From the NCBI GenBank assembly GCA_903828455.1, contig CAIKMJ010000045.1, positions 61,176-125,175 of the forward strand: a stretch of 64,000 nucleotides of DNA, read 5' to 3'. The stretch comes from an uncultured Acidobacteriia bacterium (lineage in GTDB: Bacteria; Acidobacteriota; Terriglobia; Bryobacterales; Bryobacteraceae). How positions within the stretch are numbered: position 1 is the stretch's first letter; the number at the start of each line of letters is the position of its first letter. The notes under the pieces are model-generated. The model made no database searches. It had not been told where the DNA came from and saw only the letters and a list, made by a program, of their open reading frames with translations. Positions 54,217 to 62,708 of this stretch are shown one piece after another. A program made the translations under genes and the position numbers.

Positions 54217-57200
54217 ATGCCTGACACCATCGGCCGCATCACCGTCCCCCAAGTGGTCAACTCCGGTCAGACTTTTCCGCTAACGACGCAGTACCCGTTC
54301 GGCTTCTCCGTCGAGCGCCCGGTGATCGTCCACCGCTTCGGCAGCCTTGACGCGAAGCAGGAGCAGCGGTATTACGTCGGCATCGGACCGCGCAAGTTCC
54401 AGTTCAAACGTCCGAACCTCGGCTGGACTGAGGCGAACCAGCTCAAGGCGTTCTGGGAATCGATGCAGGGTCCGTGGAAGGCCTTCACCTACAACGTCCC
54501 GAATCCCGATGGCTCGACCAGCAGCGTGCTCGTCACTTTCGAGCAGGCACCGATCTCGTTCGAGTGTCTGCGCAGCGCCGTTCAAGTCGGCCTGAATCTA
54601 ATCGAAGTCGTCGACCCAACGGCAGCGCCCACCTACTCGATCACCTCCACCTGCACCCGTTTCCCGTCCAGCACGCTTTCGACAGCACTGCTTTCGGAAG
54701 TCCAGCAGATCGTCCCGCTTCTTCACATCCGCGTGCGCGAATCCGCGGTGCCCGACATCTATCTCTCCGACCGGCGAATCACCGTGGGCGGGCAGCTTTA
54801 CCTGCCGCGCCTGATAGGAATCGGCGAGCCCGGCTCTGACGTCCTGATCTCGCAGGACATCAAAGGCACTTCCGACAACGTCCGCTTCACTTTCGGCAAC
54901 GGCGACCGCGTCATGACGCAACTCGCCAACGACACGGACCTGAAGTACGCCGAAATCGACCTCTGCCTCTTCCACGTCAACTCCGGAATCCTGCTGCAGC
55001 TTTGGAAGGGCGTCATCCAGAGCTTCACGAGCGACGGGACGCCGGTCTTTCCGGTCACCTGCTCCGACGGCTTCTTCCAGATCATGAACCAGTACCCGGA
55101 GCGGCAGATTAGCCGCCAGTGCTGGAAGACTTACAACGATGGGGTCAACTGCCCGTGGGCCACCAAAGGCGCGAGCAGCGCGGCGGTGACAGCTGCCGGC
55201 GGCGATCCTACCAGCTGTGACTATTACCTCGAATCGGCGAACGGCTGCCAGGTGCACGGCATGGCTCCCTACTTCGGCGGGCACCAGGCAGATCCGCAGG
55301 GCGTCATCATTAAAGACGATTCCACGGGCTTTCTCGGCTTCGGCCGCAACGTCGTTACCGCGACTTCAATCGTCTCCGATACGGTCTGGGGCCTCGCTCT
55401 GCCGGAAATCTGGTGCAACTCGGGCGGCAACCCGCTGTTTGCGTTCATCGCCACCGCGCTGATGGTGGACTATCGCGATGAATCGGGCTACGCGGACTCG
55501 CTGGGCATCCTCGGCGCGGGACCGCTGGGCGGTTTCACGGCATCGATGGTTGTTGCCAACGCCGACGGCTACCGCTTTGTAGTTGCGCCGATGGTCGATG
55601 GCTACCTGTGGCAGGGCCTGCAGGTTAACGGCAACCTGAACATCACGAAATATCAGGCCGGATACGGGCTGCGGTACATCACGGGCAGCGACCCGGCGGT
55701 TTCGACAACCGATTACTTTTCGCTCGGTCAGGGGACGCCGCAGGTCTGGGAGCCGAACGTCTATGCGGCGGGCACGGCGGCGTGCGAAATCCGTATCGTC
55801 AAATCCACCACGATTCAGCCGAGCACTCCCGACCAACACCAGATGACGGTGCCCATTGACTACGGAATGTGGGGCTGGACCTGGAATCAGAGCGGCAATC
55901 GCACGGCGGTCAAAGGCCTCATCAACCCGTTCTGGATTGCTGTGAACATGCTGCTGCGGGCCATGGGACTCTACGGCGATCCGTCCACAAGCTCGAATCC
56001 GGCTGGCGGATCAGGTCCTTCGTCGTCCGCCCAGCTTGCCACGTTCGTACTGCCGTCGCTGATTGTGGGAGATGGAAGCGGCGCGGCGGAGATTGCGGGG
56101 GCGCAGGTACCGGCGCTCCTCGGAGGCGGGACAGAGACGCAGTTCCAGTTTCAGGGGACGATCAGCAGCCAGAAGCCGTTCCGCGACTGGTTGACCGAGG
56201 TGCTCAACTGCTGCCTCGGCTTCTACACCTGGGAGTTCGGCAAACTGAAGCTCGGTTGCCGCATCAACGCCAGCGCCGTCGATGCGTACACCATCGCCAA
56301 TTCACTGTTCCAGAGCCTCCGCCTGACACCGATCCAGTCCGGCTTCGAACATCTCGTCCTCTCCTACGCGGACGTGGCTTACCAGTATCAGGCCAATACC
56401 GCCGAATACTGCGACAAGAGCCATGCCGCCTATTACGGGCGCCCCGGATCGCCGCTGACCAGCCAGATGCATTCGGTGGGCTGTTCGACGCTCAGCCAGG
56501 CGCTGCGGATCGCGGCAACGCGCACGCGCGAAGAGATCGGCGGCGTGACACCGGAAGAATGGCGCGACGCTCGCAACGCCGTCTGGCAGACCACGCTGCT
56601 GGGCCTCGGGAACGAGGTGGGGCAGGTCGTGTCCATGACGCACCCGGACATTCCGGGCCGCCACGGCACCTGTAATGTCTCGGGCAACACCGCGACATGG
56701 GTGAGCGGCGATGCATGGACTTACGCCGGAACAACAACCGGCGACACAGAACTTATCAACAAACAGATTCTGATCGGCGGCGCTCAGGTGACGATCACGG
56801 CGGTCGCCAGCGACGGCTCGACGATCACCACCTCCCCGGCACCGCCGAGCGGCACCGGCCTCGCGTTTCAGGTGATCACGATGTGCTTCCGCATCCAGCG
56901 CTGGAGTCTCAAGAAAGACTGGTCGGTCCAGATCGAGGCGCAGACGGTCACAGCCTCGATGTACGACCTCGATGTCGGACCGAAGCCGATGGATGTGGTT
57001 CCCGCGCCGCCGCCCGCGCTGTTCTATCAGATTCCGTCGGGGCCGGTCTGGGCACCGTATGAGGTGCAGGCCAGTTCTTCGGACGCGCTCTTCCCCGACG
57101 AGTGGACCTTCGATGCCGATCAGGAGTACACGACTCTCGCCAACGGCAGCCCGCTCGCCAGCCTGATTCTGACGGGTAAACTGCCCGTGAATGAGTTCAG

Positions 57201-58536
57201 CACCACGGGCGCGGGCGCGCCGGGCATTGGCTCCATCACGCAGAGCGCTTCGGGCGGCTCGCTGCCCGCCGACAGTACCTTCTGGGCCGCCGTCTGCGCC
57301 ATCGATTCCAACGGGCTGCCATCGGCCCCATCCAACATCGCCGTCATCGGCACCGGAACAGCCGCGGGCGGTTCATTCACGCTCAACAACATTACCTGGC
57401 CAGCCGTCGCGGGACTCGGGTCATGGGTCCTGTTCGTCGGAACCCAGCCCGACCTGATTTGCGCGCAGGCGACCGGCACGCTAACGGCGGGCTCAGGCAA
57501 CACGTATACACCGGCTTCCATCACGTTCGGAGGCCCGGTGGCCCGCTCGACCTGGGCGCTGCCATCGCCCTACGTCGCAAAAGTTCGCATCAAGGCCAAG
57601 TTGCTGATTCACGCCGGGGTTGCGGGGATTCCGGTGACTACGGTCTCGACCAACACGCTCGTTTGTTCCGACCTGGCAGACGCTTCGTCCAGCCCGATCA
57701 ACTTCACCGGAAGAGTCGTTTCCATCATCGGCAGGCCAGCGGGGAGCACGCCGTTTGCCAGCTTCAACATCACCGATCACGTGCCGTCGACCGGAACGCT
57801 CACGCTGGATCGGGACCCGACCGGGATTGTGAACGTGGGCGACGCCGTGGTCATTCGCAATAAAGCCTCAGGCCTGTCCGGCACAGCCGCGCTCGTCACG
57901 CAGGTCACCGACCCCGGCTATCAGAACTCAACATGCAATTACGGGGGCCTGACACCAACAGCAGAAGTCGGAAACCTGATTCGCGTGATCGCGGGGACAG
58001 GCCGAGGGCAGCCGCCGAGCACCATCACTTCGAACACTTCGACGCAGCTGAGCTTCCAGCCGCCGCTGCTCATGGATCAAACCTCGGTGTGGATCGTCGA
58101 GGCCCCGGCGTGGGCCTTCGCGGCCGATTCGACCAGCATCGACAACTCGAACCCGCTGGTGCCGATCAGCCTCACGCTGCCCACCGCGAACTTCATCGAT
58201 CAGTCCATGCTGATTGCCGGTTTCACCGTGGACGTGAACGGCAACGAATCGCCCGATGGCGACCAGCCCTTCCGCGAGGACTGGATTTACGGGGCGCAGG
58301 GAACCAGAATCGTCACAGCGAGTACGACCGTGCTGCACACCGACGGCACCATTCAGGTCGATACCACCGCTGGCAACATCAGCGTTTCCCTGCCCGACCC
58401 TGGCACGATGCTGAATCAGTCCGTCCTGATCCAGAAGATTTCGGCTGACAGCAACACTGTCACGATCACCGGGGCAGTGACGAACTACTCGCTCACGCAG
58501 CAGTGGGCGTGGGTCATCGTGCGGGGCAGTTCGTGA
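54217..58536 (+). CDS. Giant tail tip protein: gpM-like, gpL-like and hub domains fused
   Basis: 1439 residues. Residues 20-130 are gpM/DUF2460-like (KFQFKRPNLGWTEANQLKAF). Residues 160-370 look like lambda gpL, including four cysteines (RQCWKTYNDGVNCPW, then SCDYYLESANGCQVHG) in the pattern that binds a [4Fe-4S] cluster in gpL. Residues 620-900 are a hub-like region (RDWLTEVLNCCLGFYTWEFG). From 1000 on there are fibronectin-like beta domains (FWAAVCAIDSNGLPSAPSNI). In lambda these functions are on separate proteins M, L and J. Confidence 0.82.
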   Translation: MPDTIGRITVPQVVNSGQTFPLTTQYPFGFSVERPVIVHRFGSLDAKQEQRYYVGIGPRKFQFKRPNLGWTEANQLKAFWESMQGPWKAFTYNVPNPDGSTSSVLVTFEQAPISFECLRSAVQVGLNLIEVVDPTAAPTYSITSTCTRFPSSTLSTALLSEVQQIVPLLHIRVRESAVPDIYLSDRRITVGGQLYLPRLIGIGEPGSDVLISQDIKGTSDNVRFTFGNGDRVMTQLANDTDLKYAEIDLCLFHVNSGILLQLWKGVIQSFTSDGTPVFPVTCSDGFFQIMNQYPERQISRQCWKTYNDGVNCPWATKGASSAAVTAAGGDPTSCDYYLESANGCQVHGMAPYFGGHQADPQGVIIKDDSTGFLGFGRNVVTATSIVSDTVWGLALPEIWCNSGGNPLFAFIATALMVDYRDESGYADSLGILGAGPLGGFTASMVVANADGYRFVVAPMVDGYLWQGLQVNGNLNITKYQAGYGLRYITGSDPAVSTTDYFSLGQGTPQVWEPNVYAAGTAACEIRIVKSTTIQPSTPDQHQMTVPIDYGMWGWTWNQSGNRTAVKGLINPFWIAVNMLLRAMGLYGDPSTSSNPAGGSGPSSSAQLATFVLPSLIVGDGSGAAEIAGAQVPALLGGGTETQFQFQGTISSQKPFRDWLTEVLNCCLGFYTWEFGKLKLGCRINASAVDAYTIANSLFQSLRLTPIQSGFEHLVLSYADVAYQYQANTAEYCDKSHAAYYGRPGSPLTSQMHSVGCSTLSQALRIAATRTREEIGGVTPEEWRDARNAVWQTTLLGLGNEVGQVVSMTHPDIPGRHGTCNVSGNTATWVSGDAWTYAGTTTGDTELINKQILIGGAQVTITAVASDGSTITTSPAPPSGTGLAFQVITMCFRIQRWSLKKDWSVQIEAQTVTASMYDLDVGPKPMDVVPAPPPALFYQIPSGPVWAPYEVQASSSDALFPDEWTFDADQEYTTLANGSPLASLILTGKLPVNEFSTTGAGAPGIGSITQSASGGSLPADSTFWAAVCAIDSNGLPSAPSNIAVIGTGTAAGGSFTLNNITWPAVAGLGSWVLFVGTQPDLICAQATGTLTAGSGNTYTPASITFGGPVARSTWALPSPYVAKVRIKAKLLIHAGVAGIPVTTVSTNTLVCSDLADASSSPINFTGRVVSIIGRPAGSTPFASFNITDHVPSTGTLTLDRDPTGIVNVGDAVVIRNKASGLSGTAALVTQVTDPGYQNSTCNYGGLTPTAEVGNLIRVIAGTGRGQPPSTITSNTSTQLSFQPPLLMDQTSVWIVEAPAWAFAADSTSIDNSNPLVPISLTLPTANFIDQSMLIAGFTVDVNGNESPDGDQPFREDWIYGAQGTRIVTASTTVLHTDGTIQVDTTAGNISVSLPDPGTMLNQSVLIQKISADSNTVTITGAVTNYSLTQQWAWVIVRGSS

Positions 58537-59300
58537 GTAAATGGACGCTCATCGGAGGCGGCGGTTTTACGACCGCCACGGGGGCGAGCCCGGGCGAGGG
58601 CCTTAAACCCGTCTTCGAGATCCCGACCGGGACCCTCGATGGCAGCAATACCGTCTTTTACCTGAGTTACGCGCCGCTCGACAACTGGCTGGTGCTGATG
58701 CTCGACAATGCGCTGCAGAACCCGGCGGTCGATTTTTCGCTGTCGGGCAAACAGATCACCTATGCGGTAGCTCCGCAACCCGGCGACGCGCAGGCCGCCT
58801 GGTATTTCGTGAAAAACCTCGTGCCGCTCGCGAGCCCCGTCACCATGGCATCAGCCGTGGGTCAGGGGAAAGTGCTCAACATCGGCAGCAGCTCGCCGCC
58901 GAGCGACTGGTCCACGGTCGGGTACAGCGATTCCGCATGGTCTGCCGCCGTGGCGGGGAATCCCACCGGCCCCGCCGTGCCGGGCAGCGCGTGGATCTCG
59001 CATACGAGTCTGGCGGGCACCGGGTACGGAACCGACCTGATACGCCAGCACTTTACCCTGCCGAGCGGCACGCCCGCGTCCTGCAGCCTGACCATCACCT
59101 GCGATGACTGGCCGGACGAGGTCTGGATCAACGGCGTGCTGGTCTGGAACCCGGCCGATACCGGCGGCACAATGATTCCGTCGCAGACCATTTCGATTCC
59201 GGTCTCGACTCTGGTCACCGGAGACAACGTCTTTGCGCTGCGCCTCAAAGACAATCTGCCCTTTTACATATCCACTTCCTACGTGCTGAGCGTGAGTTGA
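58533..59300 (+). CDS. Tail fibre or receptor-binding protein with carbohydrate-binding-like domain
   Basis: 255 residues from a GTG at 58533 overlapping the tip protein stop. The second half (residues 120-255) has the jelly-roll pattern of galactose-binding-like domains: WISHTSLAGTGYGTDLIRQH, then DDWPDEVWINGVLVWNPAD and VTGDNVFALRLKDN. This suggests binding to cell-surface sugars. It is followed directly by the long fibre gene. Confidence 0.7.
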   Translation: MSKWTLIGGGGFTTATGASPGEGLKPVFEIPTGTLDGSNTVFYLSYAPLDNWLVLMLDNALQNPAVDFSLSGKQITYAVAPQPGDAQAAWYFVKNLVPLASPVTMASAVGQGKVLNIGSSSPPSDWSTVGYSDSAWSAAVAGNPTGPAVPGSAWISHTSLAGTGYGTDLIRQHFTLPSGTPASCSLTITCDDWPDEVWINGVLVWNPADTGGTMIPSQTISIPVSTLVTGDNVFALRLKDNLPFYISTSYVLSVS

Positions 59301-60832
59301 TGTCGAAACGAGTACGCGGCAACTTCAACCCGGAACTGATCCAGGCGAGCCTCCGCCAGGGGACCAACAACGTCGTCCAGATGTTCGGCGGAGGTACCGC
59401 CACGGCGGGCTATCCGCTGCTGTATGACGCCAACGGCAACGCCATTGCCAGCCAGCCGCGTGGCGCGACGACGGTCGTGCAACTCGCCGATTCGACCACG
59501 AACCCTGCAAACGGGAATGCCGCCTCCTTCGACGCGAACGGGAACATCAAGGACGCCGGCGTAGCTCCGGCCCAGAACTCGGCCGCCACCGCCCACAAGT
59601 TCCTGAGCGCCTACACCAGCGCGACAGGGGCGTTTACTCAGGCGCAACCCGCCGACGCCGACCTCGCCGTCTCGGACGTTACGGCCAACAACGTCAGCAC
59701 CTCGGCGCACGGATTTGCCCCGAAATCGCCCGGCAGCGCCACCGTATACCTCGATGGCACGGGCGCGTACTCGACTCCGCCCGGATTCGCAAATCCCCTG
59801 ACGACGCCCGGCGACGTGATCGTCGGCGGCCCTTCCGGGGCTCCAGCGCGTCTCAGTGTCGGCTCCAACGGAAAAGTGCTGACGGCCAACTCCGCCGCGA
59901 CCAACGGGGTGGACTGGGAAACACCGGCTACGGCCACCACCTCGGCGCCGGGCATCGTGAAGCCTGACGGCACCACTATCAACGTGGCGTCGGGCGTCAT
60001 CTCGGTACCTGCCGCCTCCAGTTCGTCCCTCGGGCTGGTCCAGCCGGACGGCACCATCATCACCAACACGGGGGGAGCCATCACCGTGGCCAAAGCCTCC
60101 TCGTCGGCTTTCGGTGTGGTGAAACCCGACGGCACGACTATTACAGCCTCGGGCGGAGTCCTCAGCGCGGTCGGCGGCGGTGGTGGTGGAAGCATTACCT
60201 TCGCGCCGCCGTACATCGTAAGCGGCGGCAGCTATTACATCGCCCAGACCGGGCAACTCGCCACGAGGCCCTCCTCTTCCCCGCCCTACCTGAACACCGC
60301 GCCCGCCTCGCTCACCGCCGGGGTCAATGGCGACATTATCGTGGTCGGCCCTTCATCAGGCACCGCCTATGCGTCGCTCACCGGCTCCGCCAGCGCGGAG
60401 ATTGCAGGCCAACTACTGACCACCATGGCGGCGGGCGCTGCCACGTACTCCGCGATGGGGGTGTGGCTTTGGGATTCCGCCAATAACCTCGTCTACGAAG
60501 TCGGTGTCTGGTTCAGCAGCTTCACGGCCTCGGGCCAGAGCGTCAACGCGGCAAACTTCACCTGCCAGAAGTACACGTACAGCGGCACCGGCACTCCCGC
60601 GTATTCAGCAAACATCACCGCGCCGCCCATCGGGTGGCAGGGTATGGGGGGCGGTGTCGTAAATCTGAAGATCGTCAAATCCGGCACGACAATCAGTTAC
60701 CAGATATCCCTCAATGGCGGCGCAAACTGGATCACGATTGCTACATCTGGCTCGATTGGCACCATCACCAAAGGCGGCTGGTTCGTCAGCGCGCTTTGCA
60801 CTGCTGACATTTTTCACTGCGCGGTTTCGTAG
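59300..60832 (+). CDS. Tail fibre protein with repeated KPDGTTI modules
   Basis: 510 residues. A short conserved N-terminus (SKRVRGNFNPELIQASLRQG) attaches to the tail. A Ser/Ala/Gly-rich shaft holds three 27-residue repeats with KPDGTTI or QPDGTII at residues 221, 248 and 275, then a glycine hinge (GGGGGG). The C-terminal 200 residues form a beta domain (ISYQISLNGGANWITIATSG) likely to contact the host. Confidence 0.82.
   Translation: MSKRVRGNFNPELIQASLRQGTNNVVQMFGGGTATAGYPLLYDANGNAIASQPRGATTVVQLADSTTNPANGNAASFDANGNIKDAGVAPAQNSAATAHKFLSAYTSATGAFTQAQPADADLAVSDVTANNVSTSAHGFAPKSPGSATVYLDGTGAYSTPPGFANPLTTPGDVIVGGPSGAPARLSVGSNGKVLTANSAATNGVDWETPATATTSAPGIVKPDGTTINVASGVISVPAASSSSLGLVQPDGTIITNTGGAITVAKASSSAFGVVKPDGTTITASGGVLSAVGGGGGGSITFAPPYIVSGGSYYIAQTGQLATRPSSSPPYLNTAPASLTAGVNGDIIVVGPSSGTAYASLTGSASAEIAGQLLTTMAAGAATYSAMGVWLWDSANNLVYEVGVWFSSFTASGQSVNAANFTCQKYTYSGTGTPAYSANITAPPIGWQGMGGGVVNLKIVKSGTTISYQISLNGGANWITIATSGSIGTITKGGWFVSALCTADIFHCAVS
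59960..60136 (+). repeat. 81-bp period repeat in the fibre gene
   Basis: Codons for KPDGT/QPDGT/KPDGT begin at 59960, 60041 and 60122, exactly 81 bp apart, with matching sequence between them (SSSxGxVxPDGTxI...G). The copies encode triple-helix or beta-prism shaft units. They are diverged at the DNA level, so this is an old duplication. Confidence 0.7.
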
Positions 60833-60839
60833 GAACGGC

Positions 60840-60980
60840 GTGGGCGTGAAGGCCGCTTTCGAACCGGCGCTACCTGGAAGTTTCGGGGTTCCGATCAATG
60901 CCGCGTGGGTCATTTCGCTCCCGGGCTCCACGCCTGCCGTGCAGCTTTGGGGCGGAATGATCGTCTGGGTCAGTTGCTAA
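60840..60980 (+). CDS. Small tail/lysis-region protein, unknown function
   Basis: 46 residues from a GTG at 60840 with AGGA upstream. Hydrophobic sequence (GSFGVPINAAWVISLPGSTP, then LWGGMIVWVSC). Could be a fibre accessory or tiny membrane protein; no family recognised. Confidence 0.45.
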   Translation: MGVKAAFEPALPGSFGVPINAAWVISLPGSTPAVQLWGGMIVWVSC

Positions 60981-61023
60981 CGGTACAGTTTCTTTTCAAA
61001 TCCCAAAACTAAAGAGGTGTCAC

Positions 61024-61992
61024 ATGGAAGATCGCGAACAGCGATTGAACGAAGTCGCGCGCATTGCCGTCTCACTTGAGACGGAAACCGGCTGTCCGGC
61101 GCGTCTGATGATCGCGCAGTGGGCGCTCGAATCGCAGTGGGGCGCGAAGCCCGCGGGTCACGCAAACTACTTCGGCATCAAGAAGGCCGACCGCCATACC
61201 ATGTGCTGCACCGTGACGACCCACGAGGTTGTGGGCGGCAAGTCGGTCGTCGAAGACCTCGAATTTGCCGACTACGATTCGCTGGAGGATTCCTGTCGCG
61301 ACTACGCCTGGCTGATCACGAACGGGGCTCCGTACCGTGCCGCGTGGCAGCAATACCAAAGCGATCACAACCTCCCTGAACTGATTACGGCAGTGGCCCG
61401 CGCTTACGCGACCGATCCGGGCTATGCACATCTGGCTGCATCTATCGCGGAACAGGCGAACGTCACCGAAGCCATCGCGGGAGCAAAATCTGAAAAACGC
61501 GACGGCGTTGTTACGCCGGGCACGACTACGTTTTACTCGTGGGAAGACTACAACAAAGGGGAATATACTCGACTCAATGATCTTATCTACGACGCCGCAA
61601 AAGAATTAAAGCGGCGTGGGTACCGAATGATGCAAGATGTATTCGAGAGAGAGATACTGTCTCATGCCATCGGCGGGGATTACCTCGGGATCGGGGTGGA
61701 AAGTATGGCTGAACTGGTCGGGGAGATAATAGAATCCGCAGTTGAAAAGCACGGCCCGGAGGCCGCAGAAAGGTTACTCAAAAATGCCAAGTCAGGTTTC
61801 AATAAAGAAGTCCAAGAAGCTCGCGCAAAAAAGCGCAGCCAATCTCCTTCCGCCTCTCAAAAGCCGATGGGAAATGGTAGTGGAATCGGGGATAAAGGGG
61901 GGCAAGAAGGCGGCAGCGGAGATGTACAAGAGTCTTTACGGAGAACAAAGCCCCCGGAGTGGGTCAAAGCAACAGAAAAAGCCATGGAGTAG
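61024..61992 (+). CDS. Glucosaminidase-type endolysin with a foreign C-terminal extension
   Basis: 322 residues with AAAGAGGTG upstream. Residues 10-150 form a FlgJ/Acm-type glucosaminidase: MIAQWALESQWGAKPAGHAN (catalytic glutamate in ALESQWG), NYFGIKK, and YDSLEDSCRDYAWLI. It would cleave the glycan backbone of peptidoglycan for lysis. The C-terminal 150 residues are less GC-rich and unlike any lysin tail known to me; the last 70 are low-complexity and overlap another frame, so the true protein may differ there. Confidence 0.82.
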   Translation: MEDREQRLNEVARIAVSLETETGCPARLMIAQWALESQWGAKPAGHANYFGIKKADRHTMCCTVTTHEVVGGKSVVEDLEFADYDSLEDSCRDYAWLITNGAPYRAAWQQYQSDHNLPELITAVARAYATDPGYAHLAASIAEQANVTEAIAGAKSEKRDGVVTPGTTTFYSWEDYNKGEYTRLNDLIYDAAKELKRRGYRMMQDVFEREILSHAIGGDYLGIGVESMAELVGEIIESAVEKHGPEAAERLLKNAKSGFNKEVQEARAKKRSQSPSASQKPMGNGSGIGDKGGQEGGSGDVQESLRRTKPPEWVKATEKAME

Positions 61993-62011
61993 CAGAGCAA
62001 AAACTTCCTGA
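61784..62011 (+). CDS. Basic 75-residue protein in a frame overlapping the endolysin end
   Basis: From the ATG at 61784, with GAAAGG upstream, the frame reads PSQVSIKKSKKLAQKSAANL, then SRWEMVVESGIKGGKKAAAE and MYKSLYGEQSP. This looks more protein-like than the low-complexity endolysin frame it overlaps for 209 bp. It could be a separate gene, or the endolysin frame could be shifted by an indel. The family is unknown. Confidence 0.5.
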   Translation: MPSQVSIKKSKKLAQKSAANLLPPLKSRWEMVVESGIKGGKKAAAEMYKSLYGEQSPRSGSKQQKKPWSSRAKTS

Positions 62012-62115
62012 CAACAGCGAGGTAGAAGAGTCTGAATTATCGGTTCCTGGCTTTTTCAATACTTCAGGCGGAAACTCAGGACATGAGTTTATCAGACTGG
62101 CCCCGCGGCCCTTAT

Positions 62116-62136
62116 GAGTATTCCTAATGAATACTC
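62116..62136. promoter_or_regulatory. 21-bp perfect palindromic element
   Basis: GAGTATTC (62116-62123) and GAATACTC (62129-62136) form a perfect 8-bp inverted repeat around CTAAT. No T-run follows on either strand, so an operator is more likely than a terminator. It lies between the lysis genes and the XRE regulator. Confidence 0.5.
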
Positions 62137-62220
62137 TTATGTGACAGTGCATTACCCGTAACACACTGAAAAAACGCGATTTGCGGTACAGCCGAAAAAC
62201 GTTTACGGTCAATGGGAGGG

Positions 62221-62478
62221 TTACGTTTCGGCTCTCCGCCGGCGGGCGGTCAGTTCTTCCGCCGTGGGCGCGGCCTCGGATTCGATCCACCGGAGGAGGA
62301 GCGGGACGGCGTCCTCTGAGATGGGTTTCTCTCCCCGGAGCCACCTGGAGACGGTCATCTTCGAGACTCCGAAGAGAGGAGCCAGAGCGGCCCCGGATAC
62401 GTTCCGCCGATTCATGACCTCCCGAAGGCGTTCCCGAAGCGGGAGTCCGCGGAAGGCGTTCTCCACGGAGGGGAACAT
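62221..62478 (-). CDS. XRE-family helix-turn-helix regulator
   Basis: 85 residues from the ATG at 62478. The HTH covers residues 14-60: LRERLREVMNRRNVSGAALA, then PLFGVSKMTVSRWLRGEKPI. It is divergent from the small gene at 62514, with only 35 bp between the starts, the layout of an autoregulated repressor or antitoxin. Confidence 0.8.
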   Translation of the reverse strand: MFPSVENAFRGLPLRERLREVMNRRNVSGAALAPLFGVSKMTVSRWLRGEKPISEDAVPLLLRWIESEAAPTAEELTARRRRAET

Positions 62479-62513
62479 CCCGGATAAACTACAATTACTG
62501 AGAGAGTCATACG

Positions 62514-62708
62514 ATGCCGCAAAACGAGAAGCCCAATCCACCCGCGGAGCGCGACGCAGAACGAGCCGCAGAAGAAGAACGATTACTTGCCGTGGGCGAA
62601 GAAGCAATGCAGAGGCTTCTTCAGAGGTGCGACAAGGCGATAGCGGAGAGGAAAGCGAAAAGGGGTCCATCCCCATCGAAAACCCCGTCCCCGGCGACCA
62701 GGGACTGA
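62514..62708 (+). CDS. Small charged protein divergent from the XRE regulator
   Basis: 64 residues from the ATG at 62514 with GAGAG upstream. Highly charged helix (ERDAERAAEEERLLAVGEEA, MQRLLQRCDKAIAERKAKR) with a Ser/Pro-rich end. It overlaps the HExxH gene in another frame by 82 bp, suggesting coupled translation. Function unknown. Confidence 0.55.
   Translation: MPQNEKPNPPAERDAERAAEEERLLAVGEEAMQRLLQRCDKAIAERKAKRGPSPSKTPSPATRD

Noticed and set aside
53991..54224. 77-codon plus-strand frame before the giant tip gene
   Set aside because: No ribosome-binding site, low-information sequence and overlap with the start of the tip gene.
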